Shown here in pieces: positions 17,369 to 25,192 of a stretch of 64,000 bases of DNA; position 1 is the first letter of the stretch, and each line of letters begins with the position of its first letter. Under the pieces are notes generated by a model. It saw only the letters and a list, made by a program, of their open reading frames with translations, was not told the DNA's origin and searched no databases. Where the stretch lies: positions 310,001 through 374,000 of the forward strand of contig NZ_VCEK01000004.1 of NCBI RefSeq assembly GCF_005862235.1. The letters run 5' to 3'. Made by a program: the position numbers and the translations under genes. This DNA comes from Saccharomonospora piscinae. Its GTDB lineage: Bacteria > Actinomycetota > Actinomycetes > Mycobacteriales > Pseudonocardiaceae.

Positions 17369-17403
17369 GAGGCGACCGTAGCTTCCTGTCTGAATGACAG
17401 AAA
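17369..17403 (-). promoter_or_regulatory. Leaderless promoter with palindromic operator for the Nudix-nucleosidase operon
   Basis: On the minus strand TTTCTG (-35), a 17-nt spacer and TACGGT (-10, 17380-17375) precede ATG 17368 by 6 nt. The -35 and spacer lie in the inverted repeat TTCCTGTC-TGAAT-GACAGAAA (17383-17403; 8-bp arms, one mismatch). A palindrome over the -35 of an operon led by an NrtR-like protein is what autorepression would look like. It is the only such palindrome seen in this gap; the remaining bases up to 17600 hold only the RBS of the next gene. Confidence 0.6.
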
Positions 17404-17600
17404 GGGGCCATTTCCCGGTGAGTGGCCCGCGAACGGTGGCGGAGTGCGCGAACTGGCCGCGGCGGCCGGCGCCAGGTCGCTGTGCGAATCGCGACTTCTG
17501 TCGGGTTCCGCGCCGGGAGTGCGCGTCGTACAACCGAGTGAGCGCACAGTGGCGCCGGACTCGTCGTCCCGCGCCGTCGGCCACGGCGAGGGGAGCACCG

Positions 17601-18485
17601 GTGAGTGAATCAGGGACGTCGCGGCGCCGGCCGTGGCCGGTCCGAGTCCTGCTGACCATCGCGGTGGTCGTCGCCACGCTCGTCGGGCCCACGGGGGTCG
17701 CGTCGGCGGTGACGGCGACCGTTGGCAACACCGACGGCGACGGGCTCAACGTCCGCAGCGGCCCGACCACCAGTAGTGCGGCGGTCGGCCTGGTGTGGGA
17801 CGGCCGGGTCGTGGACATCTCGTGTCAGGCCCGGGGCGAGACCGTCACCAACACCTACGGATTCAGCAGCGATCTCTGGGACTACGTGCCCGAACTCGGT
17901 GGGTACCTCGCCGACGCCTACATGGCCACCGGGCACGACGATCGCATCCCTGGCGTACCGGACTGCGGGGACTCCGGCGGCAGCGACCTGGTTCCGGTGT
18001 CGCAGTTCCAGGGGCAGCCCAACCAGAGTGAGGACTGCGGTCCCACCAGCGTCGTCACGGCTTTGCTGGCTCTCGGCGTCACGCCGCGGTCGTGGAACGC
18101 CAGCGTTCCGGTGACGGCCATCAACCAGGCCCGGGCCGACATGGGATACGACCCGAGTTGGAACGATCCGAACCAGTTCGGCACCAACGAGGCCGACGTG
18201 CGGCGAGCACTGGCCGCGAACGGCGTGTCCGCACAGGCTTCCTGGAACTTCGACACCGCACTCGCCCATGTGCGCGGAGGCAGGCCGGTCATCATGGCCG
18301 GGAACATGAAGGACCTGCCGTGGTCGGGTGCCAACGTCGCCCACTTCCTCACCGTCACGGGCTACGAGAACGGGCAGTACCTCGTACTCGACCCGGCTTC
18401 CGACACGGTGGTGTACCGCGCGTCGGCCGCGGTGCTCGGCGCGTACTGGGACAACCACCTCGGCCGAGCGGGCGTGCTGTTGTAA
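17601..18485 (+). CDS. Secreted C39-like cysteine peptidase with SH3b domain
   Basis: A 294-residue protein with a basic N-terminus and signal helix (VRVLLTIAVVVATLVGPTGV), an SH3b-type domain (about 36-110, GLNVRSGPTTSSAAVG) and a papain-like C39 peptidase domain (135-290). Catalytic residues: C146 (SEDCGPTS), H248 (VAHFLTVTGY) and D264 (VLDPASD). Likely a cell-wall-associated peptidase or hydrolase. GTG 17601 is chosen because GAGGGGAG lies 5-6 nt upstream and the signal peptide starts soon after; the frame is open further upstream but without a signal. Confidence 0.8.
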   Translation: MSESGTSRRRPWPVRVLLTIAVVVATLVGPTGVASAVTATVGNTDGDGLNVRSGPTTSSAAVGLVWDGRVVDISCQARGETVTNTYGFSSDLWDYVPELGGYLADAYMATGHDDRIPGVPDCGDSGGSDLVPVSQFQGQPNQSEDCGPTSVVTALLALGVTPRSWNASVPVTAINQARADMGYDPSWNDPNQFGTNEADVRRALAANGVSAQASWNFDTALAHVRGGRPVIMAGNMKDLPWSGANVAHFLTVTGYENGQYLVLDPASDTVVYRASAAVLGAYWDNHLGRAGVLL

Positions 18486-18491
18486 CTCGGG

Positions 18492-19658
18492 TCAGGCAGT
18501 GAGTTCCGCGACGGTTCGGTGACTCTTGGGAAACAGGGAGCTAGCCAGAGCCCGATCCAGTCCGGGCACCCGCATGGCTCGGAAGCCCCAGCGTCGGAGT
18601 AAGAGCTTGACCGACGAGGTCGGCAGGAACCACTCGCCCACCCGGTTCCGGGCCGCCTGTTGGACGCCGGTGGCGACCGGGCGCCAACGCTGTTCGTACT
18701 CGGCCAGCCCTTCCGGCACCGAGGACGACGAGTGCAGCCGCTCCGCCAGCACGTAGGCGCCCGCGGTGCCGAGAGACGCGCCTTGGCCCGCGATGAGGGA
18801 GACCGCGTGAGCGGCGTCCCCGATCAGTGTCACCGGCCCGTCGGTCCAGCGCGGCAGGTCGGTCTGGGCCACCTGGTCGTAGTAGATCTGTTCGGGCGGT
18901 GGGCAGAGCGCCAACGCGCGTTCGGCCAACTCGCCCATATCCGCGTACTCGCGGCGCAGGGCGTCGCGAGGGTCGTCAGGCAGTGCCGGGTCCGAGCTGC
19001 GATGTACCGCGAAGACCGCGACCCGGTCGTCACCGAGTCCATAGAAGCCGAGCTGGCGGTTCAGTGTCTCGGTGAGCACGAACCGGCCGCGGACCTGTGC
19101 GAAAACGTCGGGGTCGGTGAAGACGAACGCACCGGTGTGCATGCCGAGATAACGGAAGTAACGGTGTTCGGGGCCGAACACGAGCGAGCGCACGCGGGAG
19201 TGAACCCCGTCGGCACCGACGATCAGATCGGCGTCGATCGTCGTGCCGTCGGAAAGGGCCGCCCGGTGGCCGTCGATGCGGTCGATGGTGGTGCCGTAGC
19301 GGAGTTCGACGGTGTCCGCGACCGACTCCCGGAGCAGGTGTTCCAGCGCGGGGCGCATGATGCTCGCGATCTTGCCGTCGAGCGCCTTGCCGAAGCGGTC
19401 GTAGTCGATGCTGACGGTCGCGCGCCCGTCGCCGTCGATGTAGCGGAACTCGTCGACCTGGCTCGCGTGCTCACGGAGGGCGCCGGAAAGGCCCATTGCG
19501 CTCAGGGCCTCGAATCCGGGGCCGAAGAAGTCGATCATGTAACCCTGGGCGCGGGGGCCGGAGGCGTGATCGACGAGGTGCACCTCCCATCCGTGGTGGT
19601 GCAGGCGGTTGGCCAGCGTGAGACCGGCGATTCCCGCGCCGCAGACGAGTGCCCTCAT
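18492..19658 (-). CDS. FAD-dependent monooxygenase (PHBH/TetX type)
   Basis: A 388-residue flavoprotein monooxygenase. The Rossmann GAGIAGLTLANRLHHHGWEV opens the protein, the DG motif appears as GADGVHSRVR, and the GD motif as LIGDAAHAVSLIAGQGASLG. Group A enzymes use NAD(P)H and O2 to hydroxylate aromatic or polyketide substrates; the highest resemblance is to TetX/RebC-like enzymes that modify xenobiotics. Its start overlaps the TetR stop by 4 nt, so the regulator is co-transcribed and may sense the enzyme's substrate. Confidence 0.88.
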   Translation of the reverse strand: MRALVCGAGIAGLTLANRLHHHGWEVHLVDHASGPRAQGYMIDFFGPGFEALSAMGLSGALREHASQVDEFRYIDGDGRATVSIDYDRFGKALDGKIASIMRPALEHLLRESVADTVELRYGTTIDRIDGHRAALSDGTTIDADLIVGADGVHSRVRSLVFGPEHRYFRYLGMHTGAFVFTDPDVFAQVRGRFVLTETLNRQLGFYGLGDDRVAVFAVHRSSDPALPDDPRDALRREYADMGELAERALALCPPPEQIYYDQVAQTDLPRWTDGPVTLIGDAAHAVSLIAGQGASLGTAGAYVLAERLHSSSSVPEGLAEYEQRWRPVATGVQQAARNRVGEWFLPTSSVKLLLRRWGFRAMRVPGLDRALASSLFPKSHRTVAELTA

Positions 19659-20242
19659 TGCCGTGCTCCGTTCTCTTCGGTGTCCGCCACCTGGCTGAGT
19701 AGTGGCCTGATCCGAGCCGCTGACAGCGTCGGGTCGAGACCTCGGTGCAGGAGTAGGCCGTCGATCACGGCCAGCAGGACCACCGCGACGCCGTCGGGAT
19801 CGGGATGGCCCGCCCGCGCCAGTGTGGTGGCGACAGCGGATCGGAAATCCTTCATGAGTTCCGCGATGCTGTCGTGGAGGACCGCATCACGGGTGGCAGC
19901 GAGGTAGGCCTCGAGAAACAGTCGCGACGCCGGGTCGCTGCCGTCGTACCGGTCGACCTCGGACACGAGGGCGCCGACCGTCGCGGCAGGGTCGGCGGCA
20001 GCCTTGAGGTGCGCCGCGGTCTCGGCGACCACGCGACGCATCTCGTCGAGGGCGGCCTGGCGCAACAGCGCGGCGAGTGAGTCGAAGTGGTAATGCACCA
20101 GGCCCGCCCGGACACCTGCTCGCTCGGCCAGAACCCGGGTGCTCACCGCGTTCCAGCCCAGCTCTCCGACTAGTTCGCGCGCGGCCTGAAGGAGCCGTGC
20201 GCGAACGTCGCGGCCCCGTTCGACGTTCGTCCTACCGTTCAC
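19655..20242 (-). CDS. TetR-family regulator of the FAD monooxygenase
   Basis: A 195-residue TetR protein with an N-terminal HTH (STRVLAERAGVRAGLVHYHF) and a helical ligand domain. GTG 20242 is the start. It precedes the monooxygenase with a 4-nt overlap, and a perfect 16-bp palindrome lies 24 nt upstream, consistent with autoregulation of the two-gene unit. Confidence 0.88.
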   Translation of the reverse strand: MNGRTNVERGRDVRARLLQAARELVGELGWNAVSTRVLAERAGVRAGLVHYHFDSLAALLRQAALDEMRRVVAETAAHLKAAADPAATVGALVSEVDRYDGSDPASRLFLEAYLAATRDAVLHDSIAELMKDFRSAVATTLARAGHPDPDGVAVVLLAVIDGLLLHRGLDPTLSAARIRPLLSQVADTEENGARQ

Positions 20243-20265
20243 GGCACAGTCCTTGGTCGTTCGTC

Positions 20266-20281
20266 TTGGTCATATGACCAA
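20266..20281 (-). promoter_or_regulatory. TetR operator palindrome
   Basis: TTGGTCATATGACCAA is a perfect 16-bp palindrome, with an extra half-site CTTGGTCG about 12 nt nearer the gene. It lies directly upstream of the TetR/monooxygenase pair, where such repressors bind. Confidence 0.7.
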
Positions 20282-20388
20282 TATAGCCGTCGCTACCGCC
20301 AGGGTCGAGGCGAGGGCTGGCGCGCGACCGCTGAGTTGCAGAAGGCTCACGGCACGGTGCGGTGTCCGGGGGCCGTTTCGCTGTGTTG

Positions 20389-20568
20389 TCAGACCGGCGG
20401 GTGGAATCCGGGCCGTCGTCCGGTGCCCTTGCACCAGCGGCACTCGCGGGAGGACACCATCGTCTGCGGCGTCCCGCTGGTGATCGCGAGCTTGGGGTCG
20501 GGGATGCGGCCGTCGCCGTTGCAGGCGTTACACCACACCCCGGTCGGTTCGTCGTGCTTGTCGCTCAT
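20389..20568 (-). CDS. Small zinc-ribbon-like protein with CxxCxGxG motifs
   Basis: A 59-residue protein starting MSDKHDEPTGVWCNACNGDG and containing a second CRWCKGTG. Two CxxCxGxG units resemble a single DnaJ-type zinc centre. Start ATG 20568 is supported by GGGAGG 8 nt upstream. It stands alone on the minus strand. A zinc-binding role is likely; function is unknown. Confidence 0.7.
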   Translation of the reverse strand: MSDKHDEPTGVWCNACNGDGRIPDPKLAITSGTPQTMVSSRECRWCKGTGRRPGFHPPV

Positions 20569-20743
20569 GCCGGACCTCCCACGATCTGACCTGACCCGTC
20601 GCAGGCACGGCAGTCTACGACCGAGAAGGAGGCGTGCCGCCGCTCGCTGCCGCGCACCGGCGTACGGCCGGGTGGTGTTGCGGCGCACGCGTTCACCGGA
20701 GATCAGGCATGGTCCGTTGGACTGTCCTGCTCGTGCAGGTTTG

Positions 20744-20817
20744 TGCCCCCGGCAGGACTCGAACCTGCGACCTAGAGATTAGAAGGCTCTTGCTCTATCC
20801 AGCTGAGCTACGGAGGC
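20744..20817 (-). tRNA. tRNA-Arg (anticodon TCT)
   Basis: A 74-nt cloverleaf on the minus strand. Acceptor GCCTCCG pairs with CGGGGGC (one G-T pair), D-arm AGCTCAGCTGGATAGAGC, anticodon loop CTTCTAA, T-arm with GGTTCGAACC. Discriminator A. CCA is not encoded. Confidence 0.93.
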
Positions 20818-21015
20818 CGGCGACGACCACTTTGATCACGCCACGTAATCCCAGCTTAGTCATCGCTGTCGGTCTGATCGTCCGATACCGCCGATTCGTT
20901 TCACCCCTCACCCGGCCCGGTGACCGAATCTTCGCCCAAGGTAAGCGAAATCGTGATCACCGGGACCGGGCGGGGTGTCCGGGGGCGCGGCGGCGGTCGT
21001 TCCACACCCGCCGGA

Positions 21016-21050
21016 CAGGGGTCACGCGGTCGGGGCGGGCGTGACCCCTG
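21016..21050 (-). terminator. Hairpin downstream of the I36 inhibitor gene
   Basis: Perfect 12-bp arms CAGGGGTCACGC (21016-21027) and GCGTGACCCCTG (21039-21050) with an 11-nt loop. It lies after the inhibitor gene's stop (21135). In the rest of the 20818-21134 gap I see no gene or site. Confidence 0.75.
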
Positions 21051-21134
21051 GGATCGGTACGGTCACGACGCGTTCCCCTGCGAGGTGCTGCCGTACCGGT
21101 CCGGTCCGAGTTCCTCGGCGGCCTGCGGCGGGCG

Positions 21135-21560
21135 TCAGTTCCAGATCTTGACCGCCCGGACCACGTAGGGACTTCGCGGGACGAACGTGCCCGGTCCCGG
21201 GTACGTGCTGAAATCGCCCTCGGTGGCACAGTCACCGTCCTGGTACACGGTCACGTGCCGGTCGAGCAGATTGCCGAAGGCACGGCCCTCGACGCCGTCC
21301 GGAACCTCCCTGCACTGCTCGGGATTGGTGTTACGCAGGTCGAGACGCACCAGGGTGCCGCCGTAGTCCTGTTCGCTCCAGAGACAGAACTCACCCCGCT
21401 CGCATGCGTGCTGCCCCGACGACCGGATTTCGCCGGGCGACGACTCCGCGGCGGTGGCGGCGGTGGCGGCCGTGGGCGCGAGGACGAGCGTGAGCCCGGC
21501 GAGCAGCACTGCGGAACGGAGGCGCGAGCCGAGGCTGTTGCGGTGCGACTGGTGGTTCAT
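21135..21560 (-). CDS. Secreted peptidase inhibitor, family I36 (SMPI-like)
   Basis: A 141-residue protein with a signal peptide (RSAVLLAGLTLVLAPTAATA) and a small beta-rich domain with CERGEFCLWSEQDYGG and paired cysteines, typical of inhibitor family I36, a beta/gamma-crystallin-like fold that blocks metalloproteases. ATG 21560 has GGGAGGA upstream. A longer open frame to 22247 has no signal or domain support. The 21561-21854 gap holds its leader and the divergent MFS promoter; no gene seen. Confidence 0.8.
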   Translation of the reverse strand: MNHQSHRNSLGSRLRSAVLLAGLTLVLAPTAATAATAAESSPGEIRSSGQHACERGEFCLWSEQDYGGTLVRLDLRNTNPEQCREVPDGVEGRAFGNLLDRHVTVYQDGDCATEGDFSTYPGPGTFVPRSPYVVRAVKIWN

Positions 21561-21854
21561 GACGAGGTCCTCCCGGTGCGGGCCCGGCGCCGAGGGCCGG
21601 GCGTGTGCGCTGTGGTGTGGTCCACGATGTCGTGCGTACGGATGCCCTGTCAGGCCCGGAATCCTGGGCTGTGGACAACTGGGACAGCTGTGCCCGTACC
21701 AGGTGAAAGTCGTCCCCAGGTGCTGCGATGCCGTCGTGGCGGGGCGTGGAAAGTGGTAGGGCGTCGTGCCGCGCCGTGACCTTGCGGGTATGGGGTCGCT
21801 CGGCCAGTGTGGTCGTCGGACGGGTGGGCGGCAGGCACACGGGACGGGGGCGTT

Positions 21855-23045
21855 GTGGCGCGGCAGTGGGCTGTGTTCGTGGTCTTCGCCCTGAACGGGC
21901 TCGTGCTCGGCTCGTGGGCACCGCGTTCGCCCGCGCTGATCGAACAGGCCGGGGTGGGCCCAGGAGCGTTCAGTGTGGCGCTGCTCGCGGGCAGTGTCGG
22001 CATGCTGCTGGCGGCGACGGCGTCGGGGCGGCTGCTCGAACGCTTCGGCGCGCGGCTCGTCATCGCCGTGTCGGGACTCGCGCTGTTCGCCGCCCTGACG
22101 CTGCTGGGGTCGGCCCAGTCGCTGCCCTGGCTCGCCGCCGGGCTGCTCTGCCTGGGTGCGACCTCCGGGGTGCTCGACGTCGGGATGAACGTGGCCGGTG
22201 TCGCGGTCGAGCGCGCGGCGGGAAAGCCGCTGATGCCGCTGTTGCACGCGGGGTTCAGTGTCGGTTCGCTCGTGGGCGCCGGTGCGGCGGGGCTGGCCGC
22301 CTCGGCGGACTGGTCGCCCGCGCGGCAGTTCGTCGTCGCCGCCGCATGCGCGGCCGTCGTGCTGCTGGCCGTCCTGCGTCCCCTGCCGGGTGTTGCGCGG
22401 CCGGTGGACACCGCGGCCCCGGCCTCACCCGCCACGTTGCGGGTCCTCGCCCGCAGGCCGGTGCTGTGGCTGCTCGCCGTCGTGGCACTCGGCTCGGCCA
22501 TCGCGGAGGGCGCCAGCTCGGACTGGTCGGCGCTGCTGCTGGTCACCGAGCAGGGGGTCGACGAGGGTGCGGCGGCGGCGGCCTACGCCGGATTCTCCTT
22601 CGCGATGGCGCTGGCACGGCTGGTCGGCTCGTGGGCGCAGGCCCGCTTCGGCGCGGGACGGGTCCTGGTCGTGGGATCGCTGGCCGCGGGGGCGGGCCTG
22701 CTCGCGACCGCGCTGGCCGGGGTGCCGTGGGTGAGCTATGCGGGCTTCGCTCTCGCCGGTGCCGGGCTGTCCGCCTGTTTCCCCCTGGCGCTCGGCCTCG
22801 CGGGGGAGGCGGGCAGGCGTGCCGACGGCAGCGGGGGCGAGCGGGAGGTCGCGTTCGTCACGGCGATCGCCTACGCGGGGTTCCTCGCGGGGCCACCCAT
22901 GATCGGCGGTGTGGCGGCACTCACGTCGCTGTCGGTGTCGTTCGTCGTGGTCGGGCTGGTCGCGGTTGTGATCGCCCCGGCCGCCGCCGCTGCCACCCGG
23001 CGCCTCGGCGCCGGTGCCGCGGATCGCCGCACCGCCCTCCGTTGA
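21855..23045 (+). CDS. MFS transporter (YbjJ-like)
   Basis: A 396-residue protein with about 12 TMs. TM1 (WAVFVVFALNGLVLGSWAPR) is followed by SPALIEQAGVGPGAFSVALL, a pattern seen in YbjJ-type MFS proteins. The second half repeats the fold (AAAYAGFSFAMALARLVGSW). GTG 21855 places TM1 near the N-terminus; an earlier start at 21807 adds only 16 polar residues. Substrate unknown. Confidence 0.82.
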   Translation: MARQWAVFVVFALNGLVLGSWAPRSPALIEQAGVGPGAFSVALLAGSVGMLLAATASGRLLERFGARLVIAVSGLALFAALTLLGSAQSLPWLAAGLLCLGATSGVLDVGMNVAGVAVERAAGKPLMPLLHAGFSVGSLVGAGAAGLAASADWSPARQFVVAAACAAVVLLAVLRPLPGVARPVDTAAPASPATLRVLARRPVLWLLAVVALGSAIAEGASSDWSALLLVTEQGVDEGAAAAAYAGFSFAMALARLVGSWAQARFGAGRVLVVGSLAAGAGLLATALAGVPWVSYAGFALAGAGLSACFPLALGLAGEAGRRADGSGGEREVAFVTAIAYAGFLAGPPMIGGVAALTSLSVSFVVVGLVAVVIAPAAAAATRRLGAGAADRRTALR

Positions 23046-23079
23046 GCTGCGCTCCGACGACCGGGCATACCCTCGTAGC

Positions 23080-25113
23080 GTGTCCGCCGCAGCCGAACCC
23101 GACGCCTCGCCCACCGGTACCGAGCCCCGGCGCAGGCGCGCCGCGCTGGCGCCCCTGCTGGCCGTGGGCGCACTGCTCGCCACCGCGATCGCGGTGGGCA
23201 TCGTGGCGCTCACCGGAGGGCTCAGTTACGGAGTGGCGGGGCTGACCGATCCCGGTGACGTCACGCGGTACGGGATCATGGTCGTGCGGGTGGGAGCGCA
23301 CCTGTCCGCCGCCGTGTGCATCGGGTCGCTGCTGCTGGCGGCGTTTCTGGTGCCGCCGCAACGGTCGGGCACGCTCGACGTGGACGGCTACGCCGGGCTG
23401 CGCACGGCGGGAACCGCCGCGTGGGTGTGGTTCGGCTTCGCGCTCGCGTCCGTGTTCTTCACCGCAGCCGACGGGGCGGGCCGGCCCGTGGCCGACGTCC
23501 TCGACCCGGTGGTGCTGCTGAACTACGTCGAGGCGATCGAGCAGCCGAAGGCGTGGCTGATCACGGCGGGCATCGCGTTGCTGCTCGCGCTCGGGTGCAG
23601 GCTCGTGTTGTCGTGGGGTTGGACCGCCACCCTGTTCTTCGTCTCGGTCGCCGGGTTGTTGCCGATCGCGGCCACCGGCCACTCCGCCAGTGGCGGTTCG
23701 CACGACATCGCCACCGACAGCCTGCTCTACCACCTCATCGCCGCCGCGCTGTGGGTCGGGGGGCTCATCGCGCTGCTGGCGCACGGCAGGCGGCGAGGCG
23801 CTCACCTGCCGCTGGCCGCATCCCGGTTCTCGACGCTCGCGCTGGTGTGCTGGCTTGTGCTCGGGCTGTCCGGGCTCGTCAACGCGCTGGTGCGGGTGGC
23901 GCCGGGCCAGCTGCTCACCACCGACTACGGCCTGGTGGTGCTGGCCAAGGTGGTGGCGCTCGCGGTGCTGGGCGTGTTCGGGCACCAGCATCGGCGCCGC
24001 AGCGTCCGGGAACTCAACGACGGCGAGGGCGGAGGCACCCTGGTGCGGCTGGCCGCCGTCGAGGTGCTGGTCATGTTCGTGACGTTCGGCCTGGCCACGG
24101 CGCTGGGCCGGACGCCGCCGCCGCTGGAGGTCGCGGCCCAGCCGTCGACCACCGAGCTGCTGATCGGCTACGACCTCGACCGGGCGCTGACCCCGCTCGG
24201 GGTGTTCACGGAATGGCGGTTCAATCTGGTCTTCGGGGTGGCGGCGCTGGTGCTGGCCGCGCTGTACGTCGCGGGTGTGCGGCGGGTGCGGGCGCGGGGA
24301 GACGCCTGGCCGGTCGGCCGTAGTGTGGCCTGGCTGGCGGGGTGCGCGACGCTGCTGCTGGCCACGTCGTCGGGACTGGGCCGATACGCGCCGGGCATGT
24401 TCAGCATCCACATGATCGTGCACATGCTGCTCGGCATGGTCGTGCCGGTGCTGCTGGTGCTCGGCGGGCCGGTGACCCTGGCGCTGCGGGCGCTGCCGCC
24501 TGCGGGCAGGCAGCGGCCACCGGGGCCCCGTGAATGGCTGCTCGCGCTCGTCCACTCCCCGCTCGCGCGGTTTCTGACGAACCCGATCGTCGCCCTGGTG
24601 ATCTTCGTCGGCTCCTTCTATGGGCTGTACTACTCGGAGCTGTTCGACAGCGCGCTGAACCTGCACTGGGCACACCTGGCGATGAACGCGCACTTCCTGC
24701 TCGCCGGGTACGTGTACTTCTGGCCGATCATCGGGATCGATCCGGCCCCCCGGTCGCTGCCGCATCTCGGCAAGCTCGGGTTGCTGCTGGCGTCGGTGCC
24801 GTTCCACGCCTTCTTCGGCGTGATCCTCATGAACATGCAGACCGTGATCGGCCAGGACTTCTACCGCGCGATCGATCTGCCGTGGGTGGACGACCTGCTC
24901 ACCGACCAGCAACTGGGAGGCGGCATCGCCTGGGCGTCCGGTGAGCTGCCGGTACTGGTGGTCATGATCGCCCTGCTGGTGCAGTGGACACGGGCCGACG
25001 ACCGGGAGGCCCGGCGCAGGGACCGGCGCGAGGACGCGGGCGGTGACACCGAGCTCGCGGCCTACAACGCGATGCTGCGGCAGCTGGCCGACCAGGGCCG
25101 TCGGAGGGACTGA
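23080..25113 (+). CDS. CopD-CtaG (caa3_CtaG) fusion membrane protein, copper/cytochrome oxidase assembly
   Basis: A 677-residue polytopic protein. The N-terminal half is a CopD-like copper-resistance domain (YHLIAAALWVGGLIALLAHG, histidine-containing helices) and the C-terminal half a caa3_CtaG domain (GMFSIHMIVHMLLGMVVPVL, and HWAHLAMNAHFLLAGYVYFW). These handle copper for cytochrome c oxidase or copper tolerance. GTG 23080 is chosen because TACCCT (23068-23073) ends 6 nt upstream, a leaderless start. CopD-CtaG fusions are common in actinobacteria. Confidence 0.88.
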   Translation: MSAAAEPDASPTGTEPRRRRAALAPLLAVGALLATAIAVGIVALTGGLSYGVAGLTDPGDVTRYGIMVVRVGAHLSAAVCIGSLLLAAFLVPPQRSGTLDVDGYAGLRTAGTAAWVWFGFALASVFFTAADGAGRPVADVLDPVVLLNYVEAIEQPKAWLITAGIALLLALGCRLVLSWGWTATLFFVSVAGLLPIAATGHSASGGSHDIATDSLLYHLIAAALWVGGLIALLAHGRRRGAHLPLAASRFSTLALVCWLVLGLSGLVNALVRVAPGQLLTTDYGLVVLAKVVALAVLGVFGHQHRRRSVRELNDGEGGGTLVRLAAVEVLVMFVTFGLATALGRTPPPLEVAAQPSTTELLIGYDLDRALTPLGVFTEWRFNLVFGVAALVLAALYVAGVRRVRARGDAWPVGRSVAWLAGCATLLLATSSGLGRYAPGMFSIHMIVHMLLGMVVPVLLVLGGPVTLALRALPPAGRQRPPGPREWLLALVHSPLARFLTNPIVALVIFVGSFYGLYYSELFDSALNLHWAHLAMNAHFLLAGYVYFWPIIGIDPAPRSLPHLGKLGLLLASVPFHAFFGVILMNMQTVIGQDFYRAIDLPWVDDLLTDQQLGGGIAWASGELPVLVVMIALLVQWTRADDREARRRDRREDAGGDTELAAYNAMLRQLADQGRRRD

Positions 25114-25192
25114 CGGCCACCCGTGGCGCACGGCGGGTGACGCAGCATGAGGTGGGGTGAGGGAGCCACCGGGCTCGCTCTACGATCGGGGT

